DNA of 64,000 bases from Arthrobacter_E sp041360795 (GTDB lineage: Bacteria; Actinomycetota; Actinomycetes; Actinomycetales; Micrococcaceae), in contig NZ_JBFUPW010000001.1 in assembly GCF_041360795.1 (NCBI RefSeq), positions 1,823,590-1,887,589 on the forward strand. The letters run 5' to 3'. The translations under genes were made by a program, and so were the position numbers. Positions 42,625-52,445 of this stretch are shown one piece after another. Each line of letters begins with the position of its first letter. Within the stretch, counting starts at the first letter, position 1. A model generated the notes under the pieces. That model was not told where the DNA came from and searched no databases. It was given only the letters and a program-made list of their open reading frames with translations.

Positions 42625-43623
42625 ATGAGCGATACGGCATCTGACGACCAGAACGCAGCCCCCGCGACGATGAAAGCCGCCGGCCAGGACCGATTCGGCG
42701 GCCCCGAAGAGATCCACGAGGTCACCCTCCCCCGCCCCAAGCCGGGGATCAGCGAGATCCTCGTGCGCGTCCATGCGGCGGGCATCAACCCGACCGACTG
42801 GAAGCACCGTGCGGGCCAGTCGTGGTTCCCGGAACCTTCGGTGCCGCTGGGCTGGGACGTCTCCGGCGTCGTCGAGGCCGTGGGGCTCGGCTCCACGCTG
42901 TTCGAGCCCGGCGACGAGGTCTTCGGCATGCTGCCCTACCCGCACGGCGTCGGGTCCCACGCCGAGTACGTCGTCGGCCCCACACGCGCCTTCGTGCGCA
43001 AGCCCGCGTCGATCGACCATGTCCAGGCCGGTGCGCTCCCCCTCGCCGCGCTCACGGCGTGGCAGGCGCTCGTCGACACCGCCGGCGTCGCGCCCGGCGA
43101 CCGGGTGCTGATCCATGCCGCAGCCGGAGGTGTCGGGCACCTGGCCGTCCAGATCGCGAAGGCGCGCGGCGCATACGTGATCGGCACGGCGAGCGCTCCC
43201 AAGCATGAGTTCCTGCGCGGGCTGGGCGCCGACGAGACCATCGACTACCGGGAGACCGACTTCGCCGAAGCCGTCCGCGACGTCGACATCGTCCTCGACA
43301 CGATCGGCGGCGACTACCAGCTGCGGTCACTCCGCACGCTGCGGCCCGGAGGAATCCTCGTCTCCACCCTGCCGCGACCTGCGAAGGGCCTGCGTGAGGA
43401 GGCCGAGCGCCTCGGCGTGCGCGTGAAGCTCATCTTGGTGGAGGCCGATCACGCAGGGATGCAGGCGTTCGCGGATCTCGCGGCCGAGGGGGCCCTGAAA
43501 GCCACGATCGCCGGAACGTTCCCGCTCGCGGAGGCGGCCCGGGCGCACGAAGCCGGCGAGACGGACCGCACGACCGGCAAACTGGTCATCGTCATGGACG
43601 AGGACACGGGGTCCGAGGATTGA
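42625..43623 (+). CDS. Zinc-independent MDR alcohol dehydrogenase / quinone oxidoreductase
   Basis: A 332-residue protein. ATG 42625 follows GGTGGGG. The MDR fold is clear: INPTDWKHRAGQ, PLGWDVSGVV, GDEVFGM, then the NADP motif AAAGGVGHLAVQIAKARGA. The catalytic zinc Cys of alcohol dehydrogenases is missing, so it is like quinone oxidoreductase (QorA). It probably reduces quinones or enones with NADPH. It is not part of the neighbouring gene sets; no operon partner is seen. Confidence 0.88.
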   Translation: MSDTASDDQNAAPATMKAAGQDRFGGPEEIHEVTLPRPKPGISEILVRVHAAGINPTDWKHRAGQSWFPEPSVPLGWDVSGVVEAVGLGSTLFEPGDEVFGMLPYPHGVGSHAEYVVGPTRAFVRKPASIDHVQAGALPLAALTAWQALVDTAGVAPGDRVLIHAAAGGVGHLAVQIAKARGAYVIGTASAPKHEFLRGLGADETIDYRETDFAEAVRDVDIVLDTIGGDYQLRSLRTLRPGGILVSTLPRPAKGLREEAERLGVRVKLILVEADHAGMQAFADLAAEGALKATIAGTFPLAEAARAHEAGETDRTTGKLVIVMDEDTGSED

Positions 43624-43662
43624 GCGACTTTCTGCGGAACACCCGCTGCGCTCGGCGATCCG

Positions 43663-44670
43663 TCAGCCGAGCGCTCGGGGGTGTGCCGCCGCGTACACCT
43701 CGCGCAAGGTGTCGGCGGTGACCAGGGTGTAGATCTGCGTGGTGGTGACGGACGCGTGTCCCAGGAGCTCCTGGACCACGCGCACATCCGCACCGCCCTC
43801 GAGCAGGTGGGTGGCGAAGGAGTGCCGGAGCGTGTGAGGCGAGATGTCGCGCTCGATGCCGGCTCGTTCCGCGGCGGCCTTCAGGATCGCCCAGGCGCTC
43901 TGCCTGCTGATCCGGCTCCCCCGTACGTTCAGAAACAGGGCGGGAGTCCCCTTGCCTTTCGCCGCGAGCACCGGACGGCCGCGCACCAGGTACGCCTCGA
44001 GCGCGCGCGCCGCGTAACTGCCCAGGGGCACCACCCGCTCCTTCGAGCCTTTCCCGAAGAGCCGGACCAAGGCCGGGCCGTCGGAATCCTCACCGGCGAG
44101 CGCCAGATCGTCCACATCCAGCCCGACGGCCTCGCTGATCCGGGCCCCGGTGGAGTACAGGAACTCCAGCAGAGCCGCGTCGCGGAGTCCTGCCGGAGTG
44201 TCGGTGACGGCGGCTTCGAGAATGCGTTCGACCTCGGAGAACGGGATCGCCTTCGGCAGCCGCTTGCCCGGCATGGGCGGGCGGACCTCATGGGCGGGAT
44301 CGTTCACGGTGAGCCCCTCGAGAGCCCAGAATTTGTGCAGGCCCCGGACCGCGACGATCGTCCGCGCCGCCGACCGGACGCCGAGCGCCGTGCCGCCGTC
44401 CGCGCCGTCGTGCAGGGCCTGGGCGAAAGCGCTCACGTGGCCGCGCTCAATGTCCTGGGGCTTGCGGAGTCCTTCGGCGGCCAGGAACCGGGCGTACCGA
44501 TTGAGGTCGCGCTCGTAGGACTGCAGAGTGTTGCGCGCGAGGCCGCGTTCCACGGAGAGGTGCTGAAGGTACTGCCGGATGGCGCGCTCGACGGCGGTCG
44601 GCGGCGTCGCCGGTTTCGCGGCCGCCACAGTGCTCGGCGACACCTCAGGGCCGGCGCTCGGGGCGCTCAC
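43663..44670 (-). CDS. xerD: Site-specific tyrosine recombinase XerD
   Basis: A 335-residue protein. GTG 44670 is chosen because it overlaps the NUDIX gene stop by GTGA. The N-terminal SAM-like DNA-binding domain (IRQYLQHLSVERGLARNTLQSYERDL in parts) precedes the catalytic domain. Catalytic residues are Arg in STGARISEAV, Lys in GKGSKERVVPL, HTLRHSFATHLL (His-x-x-Arg), LLGHASVTTTQIYT (His and Tyr). It resolves chromosome dimers at dif with XerC. In M. tuberculosis its homologue Rv1701 lies near parA; here the accessory block separates them. Confidence 0.95.
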   Translation of the reverse strand: MSAPSAGPEVSPSTVAAAKPATPPTAVERAIRQYLQHLSVERGLARNTLQSYERDLNRYARFLAAEGLRKPQDIERGHVSAFAQALHDGADGGTALGVRSAARTIVAVRGLHKFWALEGLTVNDPAHEVRPPMPGKRLPKAIPFSEVERILEAAVTDTPAGLRDAALLEFLYSTGARISEAVGLDVDDLALAGEDSDGPALVRLFGKGSKERVVPLGSYAARALEAYLVRGRPVLAAKGKGTPALFLNVRGSRISRQSAWAILKAAAERAGIERDISPHTLRHSFATHLLEGGADVRVVQELLGHASVTTTQIYTLVTADTLREVYAAAHPRALG

Positions 44671-45380
44671 CGGAAGTGCGGATGTGCGGTCCAGGAGGCC
44701 TCGGCGGGACGGAGCCCGGCTCGGCGCAGTGCATCCCCCGTCAGCTCCCCTCCGCTCCGGGACACGGCCGCCTGCAATGCCAGCACGCCGACCACCGTGG
44801 ACACATTGTGGATGTCGCCCGCCAGAATCGCGGAGACCGCCTCCTCGAGGGACACCCAGGCGTATTCGAACTCGGACTCCTCGTCCGTGCGCACATGCCG
44901 CTCCTGCTCGGGCACCGGGCTGAGGCCGGTGGCCACGAACACCCGCAGAGCCTCGGACGAGCCTCCCGGGGAGTTGAAGAAGTCCACGAGCACGTGCCAT
45001 TCGGCGGCGCGGAGGTCCGCCTCCTCGGCCAGTTCGCGGGCGGCGGCGTCGAGAGGCGGTTCGTCCTCGACATCCAGCAGGCCCGCGGGCACCTCCCACA
45101 GGTCCATGCCGACCGGGTGACGGTACTGCTTCAGGAGCAGGATCCGGCCCTTCTCGTCAACGGGAATGATCGCGACGGCTCCGGTGTGGTCGACGTAATC
45201 GCGCACCATGGTCGGCCCGCCGTCGGCGAGGGAGAAGGTGTCTGAGACGACGTCCCAGATCCGGCCGGAAAACACCGTCTTCCGCTCCGCGAGAGGGCGG
45301 GTGTGAACGGCATCGGCCAGCGGGCCGCCGGTGTCCCCCTCGAGGTGTCCGTGCTGCTCGGCGCCGGGTGACTGGGTCAT
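44667..45380 (-). CDS. ADP-ribose pyrophosphatase-type NUDIX hydrolase (Rv1700-like)
   Basis: A 237-residue protein. ATG 45380 (MTQSPGAEQ) has AAGGAGAAG upstream; the frame is open to 45455. The fold begins SGRIWDVVSDTFSLADG and contains VRDYVDHTGAVAIIPVDEKG. The Nudix box is GLLDVEDEPPLDAAARELAEEADL in two parts. The VRD-VDH-GAVA pattern and place between pyrG and xerD match the ADP-ribose hydrolase Rv1700. It splits ADP-ribose to AMP and ribose phosphate. Confidence 0.92.
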   Translation of the reverse strand: MTQSPGAEQHGHLEGDTGGPLADAVHTRPLAERKTVFSGRIWDVVSDTFSLADGGPTMVRDYVDHTGAVAIIPVDEKGRILLLKQYRHPVGMDLWEVPAGLLDVEDEPPLDAAARELAEEADLRAAEWHVLVDFFNSPGGSSEALRVFVATGLSPVPEQERHVRTDEESEFEYAWVSLEEAVSAILAGDIHNVSTVVGVLALQAAVSRSGGELTGDALRRAGLRPAEASWTAHPHFR

Positions 45381-45514
45381 GCTTCTCCTTCGCTCACCGG
45401 GGACGGCGAGTGGCGCATCCCCACTATCGACAATAGCCGCGCCGACGCCCGCCATCGGTGATTGAGGGGCGGGAAGTCCTCAACCGGATCCAGCGGGGAC
45501 ACCGGGCAGCCGGC

Positions 45515-46870
45515 TCAGGCGGCGACGCGGCCCGCCGTCGTCGCTCGCGGCGTTTCCGCACTCCCCCGCGGGACGATGAGCAGGAGGGACGCCGCCGTGC
45601 ACAGCACCGCGCCGATGGCGAGCGGCAGGTCCAGTCCGTAAGCGGAGATGCCGATCGACGGCAGGACGAAGAGCACGACGGCGGCGACGGTCGCCGCCGG
45701 ACTGACACGGCTGCCGGCCGGCTCCGGCACTGGCCGCTCAAGCCGCGAGGTCCCGAGGGAGATCACCCAGACCACGGCGAAGACGGCCACCATCAGAAGC
45801 GGGCGGGTCAGCCACCAGGCGGTGGAACCCGGGGCCGGCATGGGCAGCGGCAGAAGAAGCTGGATCCCGGTGAGGACGACGATCGCCGTGACGTGCCACA
45901 GATAGATGGTCATGAGGCGTGAGCCGGCGGCGAACACCACGGCCTGCAGCCAGCGTTGGCGCATGAGAGCGGTGAGCGGACGGCGCAGCAGGGTGAAGAG
46001 CGCGGCCTGGATGGGCGCCAAGATCGCGATCGGCGTGGTGGGCGGCCACTGGTTGCTGAGCATGCTCGTGGAGTAGGAGCCGAAACCCACCAGGGCGCCG
46101 ATGGCGAGGAAGCCGAGCGCGACCACACCGAGCAGCTGCCACCAGCTGAGGCGGGAGAACCAGCCGTCCTTGAGGCAGAAGCCGATCTGCTGAGCGAACA
46201 GCCAGACAAAGGCGACGTTGGGGATGCCGAACAGCTCGTCCCCGGTGCCATAGCCGTTGAGGTCGATCTTGCCGAGGCCCAGCGCCCAGATGCCGACCAC
46301 CAGGCGGATGATGTCCACCACCAGGGCCGCCGCGAGAAGCACACTCAGAGTGAGCCAGGGGGCACGCTCGTGCCAGCGGATCATCCACGGAGCCAGCGAC
46401 TGCACCAGAAGGTAGGCGCCCAGGAACCAGAGGACCGAGCCGACGGGGATCTCCACCGCACTCACGGGCGCCGGGTCCAGACCGATCACCTTGACCACGA
46501 GGAGCGCCACGGCGAGGAAGCAGTAGAGCGGGAGCGCGGGGCGGGCCAGGCGCGCCAGACGGGAGCGGACGAAACGGCCTGGGCTTTCTCCCCGGGCCTG
46601 TGCGGACTCCCACCCGGTCTTGGCAGCGAAACCGCCCACCACGAAGAAGAGCGGCATGATCTCCGCGACCCAGGACACCGGGGCCACCCAGCGCGATCCG
46701 GTCACCGGGCTGTCGATGAGCGGCGAGCCGTCCGGGTTGCGCCCCACCCCCACGAGGACGAGATGCACGAAGACGACCACCAGGACACAGGCCACCCGGG
46801 CGAGGTCCAGGGTGAGATCGCGCCCGGCGGGGATGGCGGGCCGGGTTACGGGAACGTGAGGCTGACTCAT
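45515..46870 (-). CDS. Acyltransferase 3 family membrane protein
   Basis: A 451-residue protein with about ten membrane helices. The N-terminus DLARVACVLVVVFVHLVL, with RVAC and the catalytic His in VHL, and MPLFFVVGGFAAKTGW match acyltransferase-3 proteins such as OafA and WecH. These O- or N-acetylate surface sugars or other envelope molecules. It is inserted between pyrG and the NUDIX gene, where it is not part of the M. tuberculosis order. A hairpin precedes it in the pyrG spacer. Confidence 0.85.
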   Translation of the reverse strand: MSQPHVPVTRPAIPAGRDLTLDLARVACVLVVVFVHLVLVGVGRNPDGSPLIDSPVTGSRWVAPVSWVAEIMPLFFVVGGFAAKTGWESAQARGESPGRFVRSRLARLARPALPLYCFLAVALLVVKVIGLDPAPVSAVEIPVGSVLWFLGAYLLVQSLAPWMIRWHERAPWLTLSVLLAAALVVDIIRLVVGIWALGLGKIDLNGYGTGDELFGIPNVAFVWLFAQQIGFCLKDGWFSRLSWWQLLGVVALGFLAIGALVGFGSYSTSMLSNQWPPTTPIAILAPIQAALFTLLRRPLTALMRQRWLQAVVFAAGSRLMTIYLWHVTAIVVLTGIQLLLPLPMPAPGSTAWWLTRPLLMVAVFAVVWVISLGTSRLERPVPEPAGSRVSPAATVAAVVLFVLPSIGISAYGLDLPLAIGAVLCTAASLLLIVPRGSAETPRATTAGRVAA

Positions 46871-46927
46871 GGCCCCAGCCTAATATTCCAGTCGTTGGAT
46901 TAACAAGTGCTTCAGCCGGACATGACG

Positions 46928-46970
46928 AAGGGCGGGTGGCCCGGTCGGTCTGACCGGGCCACCCGCCCTT
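46928..46970 (-). terminator. Terminator of pyrG
   Basis: The perfect 19-bp stem AAGGGCGGGTGGCCCGGTC and its complement have a GGTCT loop. It lies 27 bases past the pyrG stop, upstream of the acyltransferase gene. Confidence 0.85.
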
Positions 46971-46997
46971 CACGGAATCCCTGCTGAGGTGGCCGCT

Positions 46998-48725
46998 TTA
47001 CTTGGCGGCGGTCTCCAGCGCACCGGAGTGGACCAGAGCGGCCTGCACCAGACCCGCGAAGAGCGGGTGCGGGCGGGTCGGACGGGAGCTCAACTCCGGG
47101 TGAGCCTGGGTGGCCACGTAGTACGGGTGGACCTCACGCGGAAGCTCGACGAACTCCACGAGCTTGCCGTCCGGGGACGTGCCGGAGAACACCAGGCCGG
47201 CGTCGGCGATCTGCGGGCGGAACTTGTTGTTCACCTCGTAGCGGTGACGGTGACGTTCGCCCACCTCGGTGGCGCCGTAGGTCTCCGCGACCACGGAGCC
47301 TTCGGTCAGCACGGCCGGGTAGAGGCCCAGGCGCATGGTGCCGCCGAGGTCGCCCTTGCCGTCCACGATGTCGATCTGCTCTTCCATCGTGGCGATGACC
47401 GGGTACTTGGAATCCGGCTCGAACTCCGAGGAGGACGCGCCTTCCAGGCCGACCACGTTGCGGGCGTACTCGATGACCATGCACTGCAGGCCCAGGCACA
47501 GACCCAGAGCCGGCAGACCGGACTCGCGGGCGAACTTGAGCGCGCCGAGCTTGCCTTCCAGGCCACGGATGCCGAAGCCGCCCGGAACACAGATGGCGTC
47601 AACGCCTGCCAGTGCGGCCTTGGCGCCGGCCTCGGTCTCGCAGGTGTCCGAGGGGACCCAGCGGATCTTGACCTTGGCGTTGTTGGCGAAACCGCCGGCA
47701 CGCAGGGCCTCGGTCACGGACAGGTAGGCGTCCGGCAGGTCGATGTACTTGCCCACCAGGGCGACCTCGACCTCATGGCGCGGGTTGTGGACCGCTTCGA
47801 GCAGCTTGTCCCACTTGCTCCAGTCCACGTCCTTGAACGGAAGGTCCAGGGCACGCACGATGTAGGAATCCAGGCCCTGAGCGTGCAGGGTCTTGGGGAT
47901 GTCGTAGATGCTGGGGGCATCCGCGGCGTTGACGACGGCGTCGCTGTCCACGTCACACATGCGGCCGATCTTCTCGCGCATGGCATCCGGCACCTCACGG
48001 TCGGAGCGGATCACGATCGCCTCGGGTTGGATGCCGATGGAGCGCAGTGCTGCCACGGAGTGCTGCGTCGGCTTGGTCTTCAGTTCCTGGGACGGGCCGA
48101 TGTACGGGACCAGGGAGACGTGCAGGAAGAAGACGTTGCCTCGTCCCACGTCCTGGCGCACCTGACGTGCGGCCTCAAGGAACGGCTGGGATTCGATGTC
48201 GCCGACGGTGCCGCCGATCTCGGTGATGATGACATCAGGGACTTCGTGCCCGGCCGTCGGCTCGGCGGGCAGGCGCATGCGGCGCTTGATCTCGTCCGTG
48301 ATGTGCGGGATGACCTGCACGGTGTCACCGAGGTATTCGCCGCGGCGCTCCTTGGCGATGACGGTGGAGTACACCTGGCCGGTGGTCACGTTGGCGGATC
48401 CGTCCAGATTCTCATCCAGGAAGCGCTCATAGTGTCCGATGTCCAGATCGGTCTCGGCGCCGTCGTCCGTGACGAAGACTTCGCCGTGCTGGAACGGGTT
48501 CATCGTTCCAGGATCGACATTCAGATAGGGATCGAGCTTCTGCATGGTGACCGAAAGGCCACGAGCCCGGAGGAGGTGGCCCAGACTTGAAGCAGTCAGG
48601 CCCTTGCCGAGGGAGGAAGCCACGCCGCCGGTCACGAAGATCTGTTTGGTGATCTTGCCGGAGTCCTGGAAGCGGGAATTTACACGGGAATTGGATCGCT
48701 GCACCACGGAGTTCAAGCCTATCAC
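46998..48725 (-). CDS. pyrG: CTP synthase
   Basis: A 575-residue protein. The synthetase domain begins KQIFVTGGVASSLGKGLTASS and has DPYLNVDPGTM and EVFVTDDGAETDLDIGHYERF in two parts. The glutaminase domain has the nucleophile in GLCLGLQCM and catalytic His and Glu in HPELSSRP. It makes CTP from UTP, ATP and glutamine. A start at GTG 48707 is also possible. The recN stop is 12 bases upstream, so the two are probably co-transcribed. Confidence 0.97.
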   Translation of the reverse strand: MIGLNSVVQRSNSRVNSRFQDSGKITKQIFVTGGVASSLGKGLTASSLGHLLRARGLSVTMQKLDPYLNVDPGTMNPFQHGEVFVTDDGAETDLDIGHYERFLDENLDGSANVTTGQVYSTVIAKERRGEYLGDTVQVIPHITDEIKRRMRLPAEPTAGHEVPDVIITEIGGTVGDIESQPFLEAARQVRQDVGRGNVFFLHVSLVPYIGPSQELKTKPTQHSVAALRSIGIQPEAIVIRSDREVPDAMREKIGRMCDVDSDAVVNAADAPSIYDIPKTLHAQGLDSYIVRALDLPFKDVDWSKWDKLLEAVHNPRHEVEVALVGKYIDLPDAYLSVTEALRAGGFANNAKVKIRWVPSDTCETEAGAKAALAGVDAICVPGGFGIRGLEGKLGALKFARESGLPALGLCLGLQCMVIEYARNVVGLEGASSSEFEPDSKYPVIATMEEQIDIVDGKGDLGGTMRLGLYPAVLTEGSVVAETYGATEVGERHRHRYEVNNKFRPQIADAGLVFSGTSPDGKLVEFVELPREVHPYYVATQAHPELSSRPTRPHPLFAGLVQAALVHSGALETAAK

Positions 48726-48737
48726 CCTTTATCTTTC

Positions 48738-50483
48738 TCAGGCCATGGTCGATGCTGTGAACTGCCGCGCATCGTCCAGAAGTTCCTGCGCGTGAGCACG
48801 CGCGGATTCGGATTCCTCCTGGCCCGCGAGCATGCGGGCCAGTTCCACCACACGGGCGTCATCGTCGAGCACTTCCACATCGCTCGAGGTGAAGCCGCTG
48901 TCCAGGCCGCCGTCGGCGCCCCGGACACTGTTCTTGATCACGCGCACATGCTGGTGGGCGAAGGCGGCCACCTGAGGCAGGTGCGTCACCACCAGCACCT
49001 GGACGTGACGGGCGAGCATCGCCAGCCTCCGTCCGATCTCGACGGCGGCACGCCCGCCCACCCCGGCGTCCACCTCGTCGAAGACGAACGTGGGCACCGG
49101 GTCGACTTCCGCGAGCACCACTTCGATGGCGAGCATGACGCGGGACAGCTCACCACCGGAAGCGCCCTTGCCGACAGGTCGCGCCGGAGCTCCGGCGTGG
49201 GGCTGCAGAAGGATCGCGATCTGGTCCTGGCCGTGGGGGCCCGGTTCGGGCGCTTCCTCGACCTGGACGTGCAACCGGGCGTCCCGCATGGCGAGAGCGG
49301 CGAGCTCGGTGCTGACACGTTCCGCGAGCTCGCCGGCGGCCCGGACACGGAGTTCGTGGAGTTCGGCCGCCAGCTGAGCCAGCTCGGCACGCCGGCTCTC
49401 CACCTGGGCCTGCAATGCTTCGATGCGCTCGGTGTCCCCCTGGAGCTCCCCCAGCCGCACCCGGGACGTCTCGGCCCACTCCAGGACCTCGTCGATGCTG
49501 GGGGCGTACTTCCGCACCAGCTTGGACAGCTCGGCACGCCGCGCTTCCAGCGCCGCCAGATGTTCGGGGCCTTCGGTCTCCAGGCCGGCGGAGTAATGCG
49601 CGAGTTCGGAGGCGATGTCCTCCAGCACCACGGCGGTCTCGGCGACACGCGACGCGAGTGCCTCCAGCGTGGCGTCGTGCTGGGACACCTGTTCCAGGGT
49701 CCGCTGCGCGACGGTGAGCAGCTGCAGCGCGTCCCCGGCTTCGGAGTAATCATCGCCGCTGAGGACGCCCTGCGCGGTTCCCGCCGCGATTCGCAACTGC
49801 TCCACGTGGGCGAGCTTGACCGACTCGGCCTTGAGCCGCTCGTCCTCCCCCGGTTCGGGGGCGACGGCGTCGATCTCGGTGAGGGCGGCGTCCAGCGACT
49901 CCGCCTCGCGCAGCCGTTCCCGCTCCGCGGCCTGAAGCTCGGCCAGCTCCTTCTCCGCCGCGCGGTACGCCTGGTAACAGTCCTGGTACGCGGTCAGCGC
50001 CTTCCCGAGCGCCGGGCCGCCGAACTTGTCGAGAGCTTCCCGTTGCGCGGCAGCACTCTTCAATCGGATCTGGTCCGTCTGGCCGTGGATCACGAGCAGA
50101 CGCTCCCCCACTTCGGCCAGAGCCCCCACCGGAGCGGAACGCCCACCCAGGTAGGCACGCGACCGGCCCTCCATGCTGACGCTGCGCGCCAGGAGCAGCT
50201 CGGCGCCCTGATCGCTGGTCTCGACCTCGGCGCCTGCCTCCTCGGCCCGTTCCAGGGCCGCATGACCTTCCGGCAGCAGAGCCGTGGCCTCGACACTGGC
50301 GGCCTTGGCGCCCACCCGCACCGCGCCGGCGTCGGCCCGGGCGCCCAGCAGCAGTCCGACGGCGGTGACCACCATGGTCTTGCCGGCGCCGGTCTCCCCG
50401 GTCACCACGCTGAGCCCGGGGCCCAGCGGGAGCCTCGCCTCCGTGATGACACCGAGGTCCCTGATGCGGATTTCTTCAATCAT
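48738..50483 (-). CDS. recN: DNA repair ATPase RecN
   Basis: A 581-residue SMC-like protein. ATG 50483 (MIEEIRIRDLGVI) is the standard start; the upstream frame to 50681 is unlikely because it overlaps nadK. Walker A is TGETGAGKT near residue 30. Long coiled-coil helices (about 150-350) flank a zone rich in Glu, Ala and Leu. The signature is GKGASGGELSRVMLAIEVVL in two parts and Walker B is TFVFDEVDAGVGG. It helps repair double-strand breaks. In order it matches Rv1696. Confidence 0.96.
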   Translation of the reverse strand: MIEEIRIRDLGVITEARLPLGPGLSVVTGETGAGKTMVVTAVGLLLGARADAGAVRVGAKAASVEATALLPEGHAALERAEEAGAEVETSDQGAELLLARSVSMEGRSRAYLGGRSAPVGALAEVGERLLVIHGQTDQIRLKSAAAQREALDKFGGPALGKALTAYQDCYQAYRAAEKELAELQAAERERLREAESLDAALTEIDAVAPEPGEDERLKAESVKLAHVEQLRIAAGTAQGVLSGDDYSEAGDALQLLTVAQRTLEQVSQHDATLEALASRVAETAVVLEDIASELAHYSAGLETEGPEHLAALEARRAELSKLVRKYAPSIDEVLEWAETSRVRLGELQGDTERIEALQAQVESRRAELAQLAAELHELRVRAAGELAERVSTELAALAMRDARLHVQVEEAPEPGPHGQDQIAILLQPHAGAPARPVGKGASGGELSRVMLAIEVVLAEVDPVPTFVFDEVDAGVGGRAAVEIGRRLAMLARHVQVLVVTHLPQVAAFAHQHVRVIKNSVRGADGGLDSGFTSSDVEVLDDDARVVELARMLAGQEESESARAHAQELLDDARQFTASTMA

Positions 50484-50532
50484 GCTGTGCTTTCGTCTCG
50501 TCTCCCCTGCGCGGCCGGCCTGTCGGCACGGA

Positions 50533-51561
50533 TCACAGGTGTTTCGGGCTGGGCACCGGGGTGCTGTTCTGTGGTTCGTCCGGTCCGGCGGTGACGGACC
50601 GGTCCAGGACGGACTGATCCACCATGGGGACCTGGCCGGTGGGCACGGAATGGATCTGATGCATGGGGCCGCGCCAGCCACTGGTGGGCAGTTCGAACTT
50701 GCTCACCAGCCGCGCGGAGAACGGCGTCTGATGAGTCCGGGCCAAACGGACCGGCGTGTCCGAACGGGTGACTTCGATACGGGCCCCCGGCGGGAGGTCC
50801 AGGGAGCGCCGGCCGTCGCACCAGATGACCCCGTGGGCGTCGGTGCGGGTCAGCACCTCCACCGCCAGACGGGAGCGCGGCGAAACCACGAGCGGCTTCG
50901 CGAACAGCGCATGGGCGCTGATCGGGACCATGAGGAGGGCCTCGACCTCGGGCCAGACGACCGGGCCGCCCGCGGAGAACGCGTACGCCGTGGAACCCGT
51001 GGGGGTCGCCATGACCACGCCGTCGCAGCCGAAGGACGTCAGAGGGCGCTCATCCACCTCCATGACCACCTCCAGCATGCGCTCCCGGTTGCCCTTCTCC
51101 AGCGACACTTCGTTCAGCGCCCAGGTGTGCCAGATGCGCTGGCCCTTGACCCAGACCTGGACGTCGATGGTCATCCGTTCCTCGACCACGTAGTCCTTGC
51201 GCGCGATCCACCGGACGGTGTCCTTCAGGTCCGCCCGTTCGCTTTCGGCCAGGAAGCCGACGTGGCCCAGGTTGACGCCGAGCAGAGGGATGTTGATCTC
51301 CCGCACCATCTCTGCGGCACGCAGAATGGTTCCGTCACCGCCCAGCACCATGCCGAGCTCGATCCCGTCCAGCTCGCAGTCTTGTCCCAGGATCTCGGTG
51401 GGTGTGTCCCGGTCCCCGAAGTAGTCCTCCATGTCCTGCCGCTCGGCAGGGTTCATGACGGGGATCAGGCCGCTCGACGTCAGTTCCAGGCAGGCTTCGC
51501 GGGCAGCCTTGAGGGACTCTTCGCGCCCCGTGTGGGCGAAGACGAGGATCCGCCGGCTCAT
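50533..51561 (-). CDS. nadK: NAD kinase
   Basis: A 342-residue protein phosphorylating NAD to NADP. Signatures are VLGGDGTILRAAE (GGDG motif), PLLGVNLGHVGFLAE, the NE-x-S segment ALNEVSLEKG, and TPTGSTAYAFSAGGP. It lies nine bases after the tlyA stop. The C-terminus extends beyond the core in a Pro/Thr-rich tail. Confidence 0.97.
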   Translation of the reverse strand: MSRRILVFAHTGREESLKAAREACLELTSSGLIPVMNPAERQDMEDYFGDRDTPTEILGQDCELDGIELGMVLGGDGTILRAAEMVREINIPLLGVNLGHVGFLAESERADLKDTVRWIARKDYVVEERMTIDVQVWVKGQRIWHTWALNEVSLEKGNRERMLEVVMEVDERPLTSFGCDGVVMATPTGSTAYAFSAGGPVVWPEVEALLMVPISAHALFAKPLVVSPRSRLAVEVLTRTDAHGVIWCDGRRSLDLPPGARIEVTRSDTPVRLARTHQTPFSARLVSKFELPTSGWRGPMHQIHSVPTGQVPMVDQSVLDRSVTAGPDEPQNSTPVPSPKHL

Positions 51562-51569
51562 ACCCGCTC

Positions 51570-52445
51570 CTAGTGTTTCGGCCCGGCCTGGTGCGCCGGC
51601 CAGATGGTTGTGAGGAGTTCCGCCACCGTAACTCCGGACCGGACCGGAGCGGTGACATCACCTGGGTCGATCTTAGGCATGTCGCTTCCGGCAGGCACAG
51701 CATCCGAACCGTCCGGGCGCGCCAGCCACAGGAAGTACTCGTGGTTCCCGTCCTGGCCCGGCAGAGGACTTTCGGCAAGTCCTCGGAGCACCAGCCCGGC
51801 GTCGACGGCGCTCTGCGCCACCCGGCCCACCGCTTCGCGGCGCTGCTCCGTGCTGTTCACCACGCCCGTGCGGGACAGGCGCTCCCGGCCGACCTCGAAC
51901 TGGGGCTTGACCATGAGCACCAGCTCGCCGCCCGGCGAGGTGCACGCGGCGAGGGGCTTCATGACGAGGGTCAGCGAGATGAACGACAGATCAGCGACGG
52001 TCAGGGAGGCTTCTCCCCCGATGTCGGAGGCCTGGAGGTACCGCACGTTCATGCCCTCGAAGACGTGCACCCGAGGATCCTGCCGCAGTTCCTCGACCAA
52101 TTGGTCATGTCCGACGTCGACGGCGGCGACCTCCCGGGCGCCGGCCTTCAGGAGGACGTCCGTGAACCCGCCGGTCGAGGCGCCGGCGTCCAGGCACCGC
52201 TTGCCGGTGGCTGAGACCTCCGGGAAGGCGTCCAGAGCGCCCCGCAGCTTGTGGCCCGCACGGGAGACGAATTCCGTGATGCCGCTCTCCGCGACCAGCA
52301 GCTCGGTCTCCTCCGTCACGCTCACGGAGGCCTTCGCCAGCACCTGGCCGGCGCTGCTGACGAGTCCCGCGGCGATGAGGCGGGCCGCCTCCGTGCGGGA
52401 ACGGGCCAGACCGCGACGGGTGAGTTCCTGATCGAGCCGGGTCAT
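51570..52445 (-). CDS. tlyA: TlyA-family rRNA 2'-O-methyltransferase
   Basis: A 291-residue protein. An N-terminal S4 RNA-binding domain (RLDQELTRRGLARSRTEAARL) is followed by an FtsJ-like methyltransferase domain with LDAGASTGGFTDVLL (SAM site), VDVGHDQLV and LSFISLTLV. Mycobacterial TlyA methylates 16S and 23S rRNA and affects capreomycin sensitivity. The C-terminal 25 residues are less conserved. Its start overlaps the preceding small gene by ATGA-type overlap. Confidence 0.93.
   Translation of the reverse strand: MTRLDQELTRRGLARSRTEAARLIAAGLVSSAGQVLAKASVSVTEETELLVAESGITEFVSRAGHKLRGALDAFPEVSATGKRCLDAGASTGGFTDVLLKAGAREVAAVDVGHDQLVEELRQDPRVHVFEGMNVRYLQASDIGGEASLTVADLSFISLTLVMKPLAACTSPGGELVLMVKPQFEVGRERLSRTGVVNSTEQRREAVGRVAQSAVDAGLVLRGLAESPLPGQDGNHEYFLWLARPDGSDAVPAGSDMPKIDPGDVTAPVRSGVTVAELLTTIWPAHQAGPKH

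Noticed and set aside
48792..50594. 600-codon plus-strand frame opposite recN
   Set aside because: Antisense shadow; recN motifs and start are clear.
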